From: Flavobacterium sp. CYK-55
GTDB taxonomy: Bacteria > Bacteroidota > Bacteroidia > Flavobacteriales > Flavobacteriaceae
NCBI RefSeq assembly: GCF_018413465.1
Contig: NZ_JAHCDK010000001.1
Span: 521,437 to 585,436 of the forward strand
Length of the DNA: 64,000 bases
Direction of reading: 5' to 3'
Part shown: positions 1 through 7,613 of the stretch, piece after piece
Numbering within the stretch: position 1 is the first letter of the stretch
Layout of the letters: each line of letters begins with the position of its first letter
Notes under the pieces: model-generated
The model's database searches: none
Told to the model about the DNA's origin: nothing
What the model saw: only the letters and a program-made list of their open reading frames with translations
Program-made: the position numbers and the translations under genes

Positions 1-2141
1 GTTCCTGGAACCGTATAAGTTGGTATGGTTGTATCGGTTGGAGCAGGTTGTCCAGAAAGAACTAAATAAATTTCCCAACCGGTCGTTGGAATTCCTGAGG
101 TTGTCCAATTAACCGTTGCTGATGTCGTAAAAATAGTAGCTGTAGGAACTTGTACTCCAGTAGGCCTTTGACATTCTGGATTCAAACAATCAACCATTTT
201 AGTAAGCAAAGTGTTGCCCACTTGACTACCACTGTTAGACGTTATTGAATATATAGGTTGGTCAAAGCTGTTTTTAACCAACAAACGAACTGAATTCGCG
301 TTGGTTCCTGCTGTAGTCCACACCAAATCAAATGGCAAAGCATTACATAAAGGAACCGTCACGTTCACTGGGCCTAAGCCTGTAGTGAATGTTGGGCCGA
401 TACTTCCAACAACAATTCCCGCTTGTCTGATTTGCATAATAGCGCCTTTCCATCCATTTCCGGTTGAAGTAGTCAAAACAAATGTGTAATTACATTTATT
501 AACGGCCTCACAAACGTCTGTATTGAAAAGGAATGGGCCTGACCATGCGCTATATAATCCGCTACCACAATCTGCGCGTACCCAATATTGATATTGTGTA
601 GCCGGAGCCAAAGGAGTTCCGTCTAGTTGGGTCGTGACCGGGAAGTTTGAATTGGTTACTGCCAAAACACCAGGCCCTGATGGAATCAAGGCTCCTGCAG
701 GTTGTACGGCAACTTCCCAAGCAGTTGAAGTACTTGAGGTTCCGTTAGACCATGAAAGGTTGGCGCTTGTAGTTGTAAATGATGGAACAGATAAGTTAAT
801 CGGTGCAACACAATTGGCTTGCTGAACAATTAAAGTATAAGGAAAGTTGGTAGTAGCTGTTGTTGATGAAAGCAACACATACACCGTTTGTCCTGCAGCC
901 ACAGGAACTGTTAAGTTTCTGATGCTTGAGTTGGCGTTGGCGACTCCTCCTAAACAAGTCGTTCCGATTGATGAACAAGAACCATATACAAAAACACCCG
1001 TATTGGTGCTTCCGAGCGGATTCATACTTACGGCCAACAAGATAGGATCTGTTGAATTATTTTGATAAGAATAAACAACATCATTACTGGCTAAGAAAGC
1101 ACCTGTCGTTCCACATGAACTTCCCGGCGTATCACCTGTTGTGCTAATGTTGTCACCGTAAATTAACGTATTACTATTGCTCTGATAAGGCAGATTAGAA
1201 ATTGGAATAGGATCGCTACACAAAGCTCCTTGCGGAGGTGTCGGCACAAGATACGGCCCTACCCAAATACTCGTGCTTTCAGGGCAGACTGAGCGAACAT
1301 AATATTGGTAATTCGTTCCAGGGGTTAAACCCGTTAAATTGTAAGACCTTGGTGTTGTGGTTGAATTAATCCCTGTAATTGTATTAACCCCCGGTTCTGA
1401 CGGAATCGCCTCTGGATCAAACCCTGACGGCCCGTAGATTACATCAAAATCATTAATCCCGGCATTAGCTGTCCACTGAAGCGTTGCTGATGTAGACTGA
1501 ATCGGAGTAACTACACTCAAGGCAGACGGATCTGGACATCTTTGAATAATTCTAACATTGTCTACCAACCAACGGTCTCCTGATGTAGCAGCACCCGGTT
1601 GGGTAAACACTTTAACAAACGCAAAATACCTGCTCCCTGTAAAAGTTAAATTAATTATCTTCTCTTCATAATCCAATTGATCAGCAGTTAGCGTACTCAA
1701 TTGTGTTTCGGTGTATTCCTGCAAAACAGTAAACGAAGCCAAATCATCTTGGTTGGGTGAACTTGACACACGAATTTGGTACTTTGTTCCGGTATCACCG
1801 GCTAAGGTTTGTCTAGTAAAAAACCTGAATTGGCTACTAGCAGGAATGGCACTAATAAGTGGCGAAATCAACCACTCTTCTGCCAAAACACCCTGACCTG
1901 TGTTTTCGCGATCAATGAAGGCGCAATCAGTTCCTTGATAAGAAGCGTGCGGAGGAACATTTTTCTTCCAGTTCTGACCCGTGTTGGTTCTGTTGTCACG
2001 TACGAGCCAGTTTCCTGAAGTTAGCGCCCAAATTCCTGAAGCGTCTGCTGCTGCTGGTGCGCCTTCAAATCCTTCATTCAACTGAGCTTGTCCAACCAGA
2101 CTGTACAAGGCAACAAAAAAGAATAGAATTAATTTTTTCAT
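1..2141 (-). CDS. Secreted adhesin-like multidomain protein (T9SS cargo type), C-terminus beyond the window
   Basis: The frame is open from an ATG at 2141 to the left edge (713 codons), so the gene is partial rather than broken. Residues 1-20 are a signal peptide (MKKLILFFFVALYSLVGQAQ). Next comes a roughly 170-residue module starting LNEGFEGAP, with EEWLISPLI and WLVDNVRII, the pattern of the choice-of-anchor J / cleaved-adhesin jelly-roll domain. Fibronectin type III-like repeats follow, recognisable by SATLQWT, SANLSWS and ATVNWT starts and by NYQYYVRSVC and QYQYWVRADC ends, with a Ser/Thr/Asn-rich module between them. This architecture is typical of Bacteroidota proteins exported by the type IX system and then bound to the surface or released. 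The C-terminal sorting tail is not in the window. The ligand or substrate cannot be told; an enzyme domain could still lie in the missing part. Confidence 0.85.
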   Translation of the reverse strand, partial: MKKLILFFFVALYSLVGQAQLNEGFEGAPAAADASGIWALTSGNWLVRDNRTNTGQNWKKNVPPHASYQGTDCAFIDRENTGQGVLAEEWLISPLISAIPASSQFRFFTRQTLAGDTGTKYQIRVSSSPNQDDLASFTVLQEYTETQLSTLTADQLDYEEKIINLTFTGSRYFAFVKVFTQPGAATSGDRWLVDNVRIIQRCPDPSALSVVTPIQSTSATLQWTANAGINDFDVIYGPSGFDPEAIPSEPGVNTITGINSTTTPRSYNLTGLTPGTNYQYYVRSVCPESTSIWVGPYLVPTPPQGALCSDPIPISNLPYQSNSNTLIYGDNISTTGDTPGSSCGTTGAFLASNDVVYSYQNNSTDPILLAVSMNPLGSTNTGVFVYGSCSSIGTTCLGGVANANSSIRNLTVPVAAGQTVYVLLSSTTATTNFPYTLIVQQANCVAPINLSVPSFTTTSANLSWSNGTSSTSTAWEVAVQPAGALIPSGPGVLAVTNSNFPVTTQLDGTPLAPATQYQYWVRADCGSGLYSAWSGPFLFNTDVCEAVNKCNYTFVLTTSTGNGWKGAIMQIRQAGIVVGSIGPTFTTGLGPVNVTVPLCNALPFDLVWTTAGTNANSVRLLVKNSFDQPIYSITSNSGSQVGNTLLTKMVDCLNPECQRPTGVQVPTATIFTTSATVNWTTSGIPTTGWEIYLVLSGQPAPTDTTIPTYTVPG

Positions 2142-2190
2142 AACAATGAAAATTTAGGTGGTTTGTTAAAGTATTGCAATTTTTGAGCCC

Positions 2191-2198
2191 CAAATTTA
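2191..2198 (-). promoter_or_regulatory. -7 promoter element of the adhesin gene
   Basis: On the minus strand this reads TAAATTTG, a match to the Bacteroidota -7 consensus TAnnTTTG, about 50 nt upstream of the adhesin ATG. A CTTTC run about 18 nt further upstream is a poor -33 candidate. Confidence 0.5.
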
Positions 2199-2303
2199 AC
2201 AAAATATATGAAAGCGTTAAGAGAAATTTGCTTTTTAACGTAGATTGCTCAAAAATCATCGGTATAATGCCCATAAAATCAGGTGAAATGTCAGTTTATT
2301 GAT

Positions 2304-2311
2304 TAATTTTG
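2304..2311 (+). promoter_or_regulatory. -7 promoter element of hflX
   Basis: TAATTTTG matches TAnnTTTG and lies 17 nt before the ATG at 2329. It falls inside the longer reading frame that would begin at 2299, which argues that the downstream ATG is the real start. Confidence 0.55.
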
Positions 2312-2328
2312 CAATCGAAAACGTACCT

Positions 2329-3546
2329 ATGTTAGAGAAAGAAAACATCAATTACGAGCGAACGGTGGTGGTTGGGATTGTGACCCAAAATCAATCAGAA
2401 GAAAAGCTCCGTGAATATTTAGACGAACTTGAATTCTTGACTTTTACCGCAGGTGGCGAAGTCATCAAACGCTTTTTTCAAAAGATGGAGCGGCCGAATC
2501 CTAAGACTTTTCTCGGAACCGGAAAAATGGAAGAAATCAATGTTTTTGTGCGTGAACACCAAATTGCCACTGTTATTTTTGACGATGAGCTTTCGCCGTC
2601 ACAACAAAAGAATATTGGTAAAATCCTCAACTGCAAAGTACTCGACCGAACCAATCTGATTCTGGATATTTTTGCCCAACGCGCTGAGACTTCTTATGCT
2701 CGAACACAAGTCGAGTTGGCTCAATGTCAGTATTTACTACCCCGCCTATCAGGCATGTGGACACACTTAGAACGTCAAAAAGGAGGAATTGGGCTTCGCG
2801 GTCCGGGTGAAACCGAGATTGAAACCGACCGCCGTATTGTGCGCGACCGCATTGCGCTTTTAAAAGAGAAAATCAAAACTATTGACAAACAAATGTCGGT
2901 TCAGCGCAGCAATCGCGGGGCTATGGTACGTGTAGCATTGGTTGGATACACCAATGTAGGCAAATCAACTTTGATGAATGTAATTAGTAAAAGCGAAGTT
3001 TTTGTTGAAAATAAATTGTTCGCCACCCTTGATACGACAGTTCGTAAAGTCGTGATTCGGAATTTGCCTTTTTTACTTTCGGACACCGTTGGTTTTATCC
3101 GCAAATTACCGACACAATTGGTCGAATCGTTCAAAAGCACCCTTGATGAAGTTCGTGAAGCTGATTTGCTTTTGCATGTGGTGGACATTTCGCATCCGGA
3201 TTTTGAAGATCATATTGCCTCCGTAAATCAAATTCTACAAGACATCAAAAGTCATGACAAGCCAACATTAATGGTCTTCAACAAAATCGACGCCTATCAG
3301 CATCAGATCATTGAAGAAGACGACTTAATGACCGAACGCACCCGAAAACACTACACCCTTGAAGAGTGGAAACAAACTTGGATGAATGATTTCGGCCATA
3401 AAAATACCTTATTTATATCCGCCACCAACAAAGAAAATTTTGAAGAATTTCGCGAGCGCGTTTATGAAGCAGTTCGTCAAATTCACATTACACGCTTTCC
3501 GTATAATCACTTTTTATATCCTGATTATCAAGACGCTGAAGAATAA
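2329..3546 (+). CDS. hflX: GTPase HflX
   Basis: Ribosome-associated GTPase of the Obg-HflX superfamily; family members split stalled or heat-damaged 70S ribosomes in the cytoplasm. The 405-residue product has the N-terminal HflX domain with the family motif GGIGLRGPGETEIETDRR (about 152-169), then the G domain: Walker A GYTNVGKST (206-214), SDTVGF for G3 and NKID for G4. Length is normal for the family. I chose ATG 2329 rather than the in-frame 2299 because a TAnnTTTG promoter element occupies 2304-2311 and because homologues begin near the MLEKENINYE segment. It is a single-gene unit ending in a strong terminator shared with the convergent DUF3078 gene. Confidence 0.93.
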   Translation: MLEKENINYERTVVVGIVTQNQSEEKLREYLDELEFLTFTAGGEVIKRFFQKMERPNPKTFLGTGKMEEINVFVREHQIATVIFDDELSPSQQKNIGKILNCKVLDRTNLILDIFAQRAETSYARTQVELAQCQYLLPRLSGMWTHLERQKGGIGLRGPGETEIETDRRIVRDRIALLKEKIKTIDKQMSVQRSNRGAMVRVALVGYTNVGKSTLMNVISKSEVFVENKLFATLDTTVRKVVIRNLPFLLSDTVGFIRKLPTQLVESFKSTLDEVREADLLLHVVDISHPDFEDHIASVNQILQDIKSHDKPTLMVFNKIDAYQHQIIEEDDLMTERTRKHYTLEEWKQTWMNDFGHKNTLFISATNKENFEEFRERVYEAVRQIHITRFPYNHFLYPDYQDAEE

Positions 3547-3575
3547 AAAAGCCTGATGTCATATCAGGCTTTTTT
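3546..3575. terminator. Bidirectional intrinsic terminator between hflX and the DUF3078 gene
   Basis: Stem GCCTGAT / ATCAGGC (3551-3557, 3563-3569) with a 5-nt loop, preceded by an A-run and followed by six T, so it can work on both strands for the convergent pair. Confidence 0.85.
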
Positions 3576-3592
3576 GTTATAGTGGTTTTGAT

Positions 3593-4510
3593 TTAAAAGG
3601 CATAATTCACACCCAAACCAAAGATTTGTCGCGTCTGAAATCCGGCAAAAGCATTGTCGTCATAAATCGTTTGAAACACAAAATTGGTCGTCAAATAACG
3701 ATTGATTTTCATCACAATATTGGTTGTGTAATCTAAATCTACATTTTGCGGTTTGTCTAAATAATTAGAATAAAGGTTCAAAGTATTTTCCAGGGTGACA
3801 TTTTGCATGATGTCAAATTTGTAATAGCCTGAAGCATAGAAACCGAGTTCGTATCGGTAGCTCTTTCCTTCTTCAACCCCAAAATAGGCTTTATTCGGAA
3901 GCGTAAAGTCTTTATCAACAAAAGTAAACTTAGAGGTAAGCGGTGCCATATTAAATTTAAAATTGTCACTTTTCTTCCACAACATACCCGGACCAAAAGT
4001 TAAATATCCAGGCGAAAGCATGTTGGTGTTTTCAGTTCTGATTTCTTTACCATTGGCATCTTTAGAGTATACATAACCTTTGGTAAACTGCGTTCTAAAG
4101 TTCATAAAAAAGGAGTAATACCAATATCCTCCAGCCTTTTTACCAAAAACAGAATTGTATTCAAAACGGTCGTCGGTTTTCTTTTCAAAATCGGCATTCT
4201 TAGTCTGAATCAAACCATAAGATGCAATGACTTTGTTGTCCCAAGTGATTTTGTCTTTCTTGTAATTAAAATCGTAGTTGATTCCGAGGTTTCCCGAAAT
4301 ATTGTTTTCACCACCGGCCAACCAATTGTTGAAGTTAGATTGATTGAACAAAAAAATCAAATTCCCTTTGGTTTTCCAACCATTACTGGTGGTATCAACC
4401 GTTTTCTTAACTGTTTTTTCGGTGTTCCCGATGAGCTCTTTCTCTGAAGTTTGGGCTTGAATCAATCCGCTGACCAACAGCGCAAGTGCCCACCATAGTT
4501 TCTTTTGCAT
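3593..4510 (-). CDS. DUF3078 family outer-membrane beta-barrel-like protein
   Basis: 305 residues with a signal peptide ending near LIQAQ (residue 20). The rest is rich in alternating aromatic and polar strands (for example GYWYYSFFMNF) and ends in an aromatic residue (NYAF), as outer-membrane barrels do. The segment WLAGGENNISGNLGINYDF is characteristic of DUF3078, a Bacteroidota family usually found next to the suf genes. No biochemical function is established that I can name. It has its own promoter element at 4535-4542, so it can be transcribed apart from the suf genes just upstream on the same strand. Confidence 0.8.
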   Translation of the reverse strand: MQKKLWWALALLVSGLIQAQTSEKELIGNTEKTVKKTVDTTSNGWKTKGNLIFLFNQSNFNNWLAGGENNISGNLGINYDFNYKKDKITWDNKVIASYGLIQTKNADFEKKTDDRFEYNSVFGKKAGGYWYYSFFMNFRTQFTKGYVYSKDANGKEIRTENTNMLSPGYLTFGPGMLWKKSDNFKFNMAPLTSKFTFVDKDFTLPNKAYFGVEEGKSYRYELGFYASGYYKFDIMQNVTLENTLNLYSNYLDKPQNVDLDYTTNIVMKINRYLTTNFVFQTIYDDNAFAGFQTRQIFGLGVNYAF

Positions 4511-4534
4511 TTGTTCTTTGTTTTAGAAAGCGCA

Positions 4535-4542
4535 AAATTAAA
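4535..4542 (-). promoter_or_regulatory. -7 promoter element of the DUF3078 gene
   Basis: Minus-strand TAATTTTG, 24 nt before the ATG at 4510, within the short gap after the DUF2480 gene. It suggests the DUF3078 gene is not only a suf-operon cistron. Confidence 0.5.
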
Positions 4543-4574
4543 AAACCGAGCGAAAAATCTGACTATAAGCGCTT

Positions 4575-5084
4575 TTATTTTTTGGCTTTGTACAACGGAA
4601 CGGCCGAACACGCCTCGCCATACATAATGCTTTTGGCGTATTTCTGTATCTCTTGAACCGCCATCAAATAAGCACTCATCGGAACCGGCTTTTTAGAACA
4701 ACCTTTTAAAATTACTGGTTTGTCTTGATAAATTGAATAGTCAATTTTGGGTAAAACTTCTTGGTATAAAGCGGTTTCTAAATCCTCCAAATTTCCTTGT
4801 ACAATTTTGGCTGTAAACGGCGAAAGAAAAGTTGTAACCAATACATACGCCCAAGCCGGAATTATGGCATCGGTACTGCATTTAAGCGCTACTAGTTGGT
4901 CTTGATGTTGGCTCCAATCATATTCGTTTAAAGCGGTTCGAAATTCTTTTTCCTTGAGCACAAAACCTTCCCAAAGCCATTGTGCTAAATCTATTTCCAC
5001 ACGAACGCCTTTGGTGTAATAATCTTCTAAATCAAAAACCTCAAGTGCGCTGTTGGCTACTCTATTGATGATTTCGTCTGACAT
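4575..5084 (-). CDS. DUF2480 family protein of the suf locus
   Basis: 169-residue soluble protein starting MSDEIINRVANSALEVFDLE and containing the acidic, Trp-rich stretch DLAQWLWEGFVLKEKEFR and ALKCSTDAIIPAWAYVLV, which I recognise as DUF2480. The family is confined to Bacteroidota and sits in or beside SUF clusters. The start lies 2 nt after the stop of the sufT-like gene, so the two are certainly co-transcribed. Cys residues occur (ALKCS, GCSK, GEACS), so a role handling Fe-S intermediates is conceivable, but that is inference from location only. Confidence 0.8.
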   Translation of the reverse strand: MSDEIINRVANSALEVFDLEDYYTKGVRVEIDLAQWLWEGFVLKEKEFRTALNEYDWSQHQDQLVALKCSTDAIIPAWAYVLVTTFLSPFTAKIVQGNLEDLETALYQEVLPKIDYSIYQDKPVILKGCSKKPVPMSAYLMAVQEIQKYAKSIMYGEACSAVPLYKAKK

Positions 5085-5086
5085 GG

Positions 5087-5410
5087 TTACAACATTCCGA
5101 GTTCAAGTTTAGCTTCTTCACTCATCAAGTCTTTGCTCCAAGGCGGATCAAAAGTAATTTCAACTTCGGTAGCTTTTACGTGCTCAATGGATGTCACTTT
5201 TTCTTCAACTTCTCTGGGTAAAGTTTCGGCCACCGGACAATTCGGCGACGTCAAAGTCATCAAAATTTTTACTTCAAAATCTTCATTGACCATCACGTCG
5301 TAAATCAATCCGAGTTCATAAATATCAACCGGAATTTCAGGGTCGTAAATCGTTTTGAGTTTTTTAACAATGGCCTCTCCTAAGGCATTGGTATCTATCG
5401 TGTTTTCCAT
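5087..5410 (-). CDS. SufT-like / MIP18 (DUF59) Fe-S assembly factor
   Basis: 107 residues forming a single MIP18/DUF59 domain: IYDPEIPVDIYELGLIYDV near residues 22-40, then LTSPNCPVAETLP with the conserved Cys, and DPPWSKDLMSEEAKLELG at the end, which is the pattern of SUF-associated DUF59 proteins (SufT/PaaD relatives). Such proteins help mature or deliver Fe-S clusters, with the Cys implicated. It lies between sufE (5-nt gap) and DUF2480 (2-nt gap), so it belongs to the suf operon. Confidence 0.85.
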   Translation of the reverse strand: MENTIDTNALGEAIVKKLKTIYDPEIPVDIYELGLIYDVMVNEDFEVKILMTLTSPNCPVAETLPREVEEKVTSIEHVKATEVEITFDPPWSKDLMSEEAKLELGML

Positions 5411-5415
5411 GGTGA

Positions 5416-5835
5416 TTATTTTTGGGCCGAATAGGCTAAAGCGTACATTTTTATTTGTTTGATCATAGACACGAGTCCGTTGGCGCGTGTGGGTGATAAT
5501 TGTTCTTTGAGTCCGATTTCATCAACAAAATCAGTATTGGCTGATAAAATATCGTCAGGTGTTTGGTTTGAGAAAACGCGAATCAAAATCGCAATGATTC
5601 CTTTGGTAATAATCGCATCACTATCAGCGGTAAAAACAATTCTGCCGTTTTGCAATTCGCTGTGCAACCAAACTTTGGATTGGCAACCTTTGATGGTGTT
5701 TTCGTCGGTTTTAAATTCAGGGGCAATGAGCGGAAGTGTTTTCCCTAAATCAATCACATACTGAAAACGCTCCTCCCAATCGTCAAACATCGAGAACTCA
5801 TCAATAATTTCTTCTTGTATTTCGCGGATATTCAT
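5416..5835 (-). CDS. sufE: Cysteine desulfuration protein SufE
   Basis: 139 residues, normal SufE length. SufE accepts the persulfide sulfur from SufS and passes it to the SufBCD scaffold. The acceptor Cys is C51 in IKGCQSKVWLH, the family hallmark; upstream is DEFSMFDDWEERFQYVIDLG, the usual N-terminal helix. It is placed directly after the small lipoprotein gene (1-nt gap) and before the DUF59 gene, in the second half of the split suf locus. Confidence 0.93.
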   Translation of the reverse strand: MNIREIQEEIIDEFSMFDDWEERFQYVIDLGKTLPLIAPEFKTDENTIKGCQSKVWLHSELQNGRIVFTADSDAIITKGIIAILIRVFSNQTPDDILSANTDFVDEIGLKEQLSPTRANGLVSMIKQIKMYALAYSAQK

Positions 5836-5836
5836 T

Positions 5837-6280
5837 TTACGATTTCGGTGCTAATTGGTTGATTTTTTCTACCAGTTTTTGAATCTGAGCCGGCGGTGCT
5901 CCATGGTCAAAAGTCTGCGACTGATATACGCTGTCGTGGTAGGTAATCTTTAAATCTGCGTGTGGTGCTCCATCATACAACCTCTTTTTGGTCGGCGCTT
6001 CATAGGTTGATAATTCTTGAAGTTTGAGTTTCTGAAATTCCTCGACCAAAACTTTCCAATCGGCATCGCTCAATAATTGATCTTTAACCGCAGCATCTTG
6101 TTCATCGCGGCGGTTTTTGTACACTGAATAATGTTGGTTTTTCACCACAATTCGTTGGTAAAATCCGCGCGCATTGGCAGTGTAATCAACTACTGTGTTG
6201 CTCATGTCTTTTTGAGCATCAGAACCACATCCTTTGCCCATGAGGAGCATTAATAAAAATAAAAATCCTGTTTTCATCAT
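5837..6280 (-). CDS. Small lipoprotein inside the suf locus, unknown function
   Basis: 147 residues. The N-terminus MMKTGFLFLLMLLMGKGCGSD looks like a lipoprotein signal with Cys at position 18, though the -2 residue is Lys, so the lipobox is imperfect. The mature part is basic and polar, with YTANARGFYQRIVVKNQHYS and DYTAN-type segments and no cysteines after the lipid Cys. I do not recognise a named family. It is wedged between sufS (1-nt gap) and sufE (1-nt gap), which makes co-expression near certain although an envelope protein has no obvious task in cytoplasmic Fe-S assembly. Confidence 0.75.
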   Translation of the reverse strand: MMKTGFLFLLMLLMGKGCGSDAQKDMSNTVVDYTANARGFYQRIVVKNQHYSVYKNRRDEQDAAVKDQLLSDADWKVLVEEFQKLKLQELSTYEAPTKKRLYDGAPHADLKITYHDSVYQSQTFDHGAPPAQIQKLVEKINQLAPKS

Positions 6281-6281
6281 C

Positions 6282-7496
6282 TTATAAAAGCATTAATCGG
6301 GCTTTTTGAATGGCCTCAATCATATAATCAATTTCTTGTTGGGTATTGTAAAAAGCAAACGATGCGCGCACGGTTCCCGGAATTTGATAAAAATCCATAA
6401 TCGGTTGGGCGCAATGATGTCCGGTTCTAACGGCGATTCCCTTTTTGTCAATAATGGTTCCGATGTCATACGGATGAATTCCGTCAATATTAAAAGAAAC
6501 CACCGAAGCTTTCTCACGCGCGGTTCCGTAAATTTTCAACCCTTCAATTTGAAGCAATTGCTCCGTTGCATATTCTAAAAGCGTATTTTCATAGGCTTGA
6601 ATAGTGTCAAAACCCACAGAATTCAAATAATCAACGGCCACTCCCAAAACAATACCGCCGGCAATATTGGGCGTTCCGGCTTCAAATTTATGAGGCAATC
6701 CCGCATAAGTTGTTTTTTCAAAACTGACCGTCGCTATCATTTCTCCTCCGCCTTGATACGGAGGTAATCGGTTGAGCCAACATTCTTTTCCGTACAAAAT
6801 TCCCACACCGGTCGGGCCACACATTTTATGCCCTGAAAAAACATAAAAATCACAGTCTAAATCTTGCACATCGGGCTTTAAATGCGGAACTGCCTGTGCA
6901 CCGTCAATCAAAACCGCTGCGCCAACTTGGTGCGCCAAAGCAATCATTTCTTTGACCGGATTAATGGTTCCGAGTGCATTTGAAATATGGTTTACCGCTA
7001 CGATTTTGGTTTTATCGTTGAGCAACGCTTTGTATTTTTCTTGAATCAGCTCGCCTTGCTCGTTCATTGGAATGACTTTTAAAACAGCCCCGGTTCGCTC
7101 GCAAAGCATTTGCCACGGAACGATATTGCTGTGATGCTCTAAAGCCGAAACCAAAACCTCATCGCCGGGCTTTAAAATCGAGGCAAAACCGTTGGCGATG
7201 GCATTGACTGAATGCGTTGTACCTGAAGTAAAAATCACTTCATAAGCATGCGTTGCATTGATATGATTTTGAATTTTTTGACGAGACAACTCATAAGCAT
7301 CAGTAGCCTTTTGGCTCAAAGTATGCACACCGCGATGAATATTGGCGTTGATTTGCTCGTAATAATGCTGTATGGCGTCAATAACTACTTTGGGTTTTTG
7401 CGAAGTAGCTCCGTTGTCAAAATACACCAAGGGCTTGCCGTGAACGGTTTGAGAAAGTATCGGAAATTCCGCGCGGATTTGCTGAATGTCGGTCAT
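6282..7496 (-). CDS. sufS: Cysteine desulfurase SufS
   Basis: 404-residue PLP enzyme that removes sulfur from cysteine as a persulfide and gives it to SufE. The PLP lysine is K224 in FSGHKMCGPTG and the persulfide Cys is C362 in RTGHHCAQP, the group II (SufS-type) signature with a short loop around the Cys. LHHSN-type SALEHHSNIVPWQ and DGAQAVPH segments also match. It is the first gene of the second suf block, preceded by its own TACTTTTG promoter element in the divergent region shared with the serine hydrolase. Confidence 0.95.
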   Translation of the reverse strand: MTDIQQIRAEFPILSQTVHGKPLVYFDNGATSQKPKVVIDAIQHYYEQINANIHRGVHTLSQKATDAYELSRQKIQNHINATHAYEVIFTSGTTHSVNAIANGFASILKPGDEVLVSALEHHSNIVPWQMLCERTGAVLKVIPMNEQGELIQEKYKALLNDKTKIVAVNHISNALGTINPVKEMIALAHQVGAAVLIDGAQAVPHLKPDVQDLDCDFYVFSGHKMCGPTGVGILYGKECWLNRLPPYQGGGEMIATVSFEKTTYAGLPHKFEAGTPNIAGGIVLGVAVDYLNSVGFDTIQAYENTLLEYATEQLLQIEGLKIYGTAREKASVVSFNIDGIHPYDIGTIIDKKGIAVRTGHHCAQPIMDFYQIPGTVRASFAFYNTQQEIDYMIEAIQKARLMLL

Positions 7497-7519
7497 TTAC
7501 TATTTAGAAAAATTCAAAA

Positions 7520-7527
7520 CAAAAGTA
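7520..7527 (-). promoter_or_regulatory. -7 promoter element of the sufS block
   Basis: Minus-strand TACTTTTG, 23 nt before the sufS ATG, fits TAnnTTTG. It indicates that sufS-lipoprotein-sufE-sufT-DUF2480 are expressed independently of sufABCD, as their separation by an opposing gene requires. On the plus strand of the same gap, TACTTTTA (7583-7590) is a one-off candidate for the serine hydrolase. Confidence 0.5.
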
Positions 7528-7613
7528 ATAAAATTGAAAGTCATACATCGCTAAGAAGTCGTTAATAATTCAATTGTTTTGCTACTTTTACCCGAGTACA
7601 AAAAGTCTTACAG

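Noticed and set aside
1..1065. Apparent lack of a long minus-strand gene in the first 2 kb, suggesting a pseudogene
   Set aside because: Reading the minus strand shows one uninterrupted frame from ATG 2141 to the left edge; it is truncated by the window and not by a stop.
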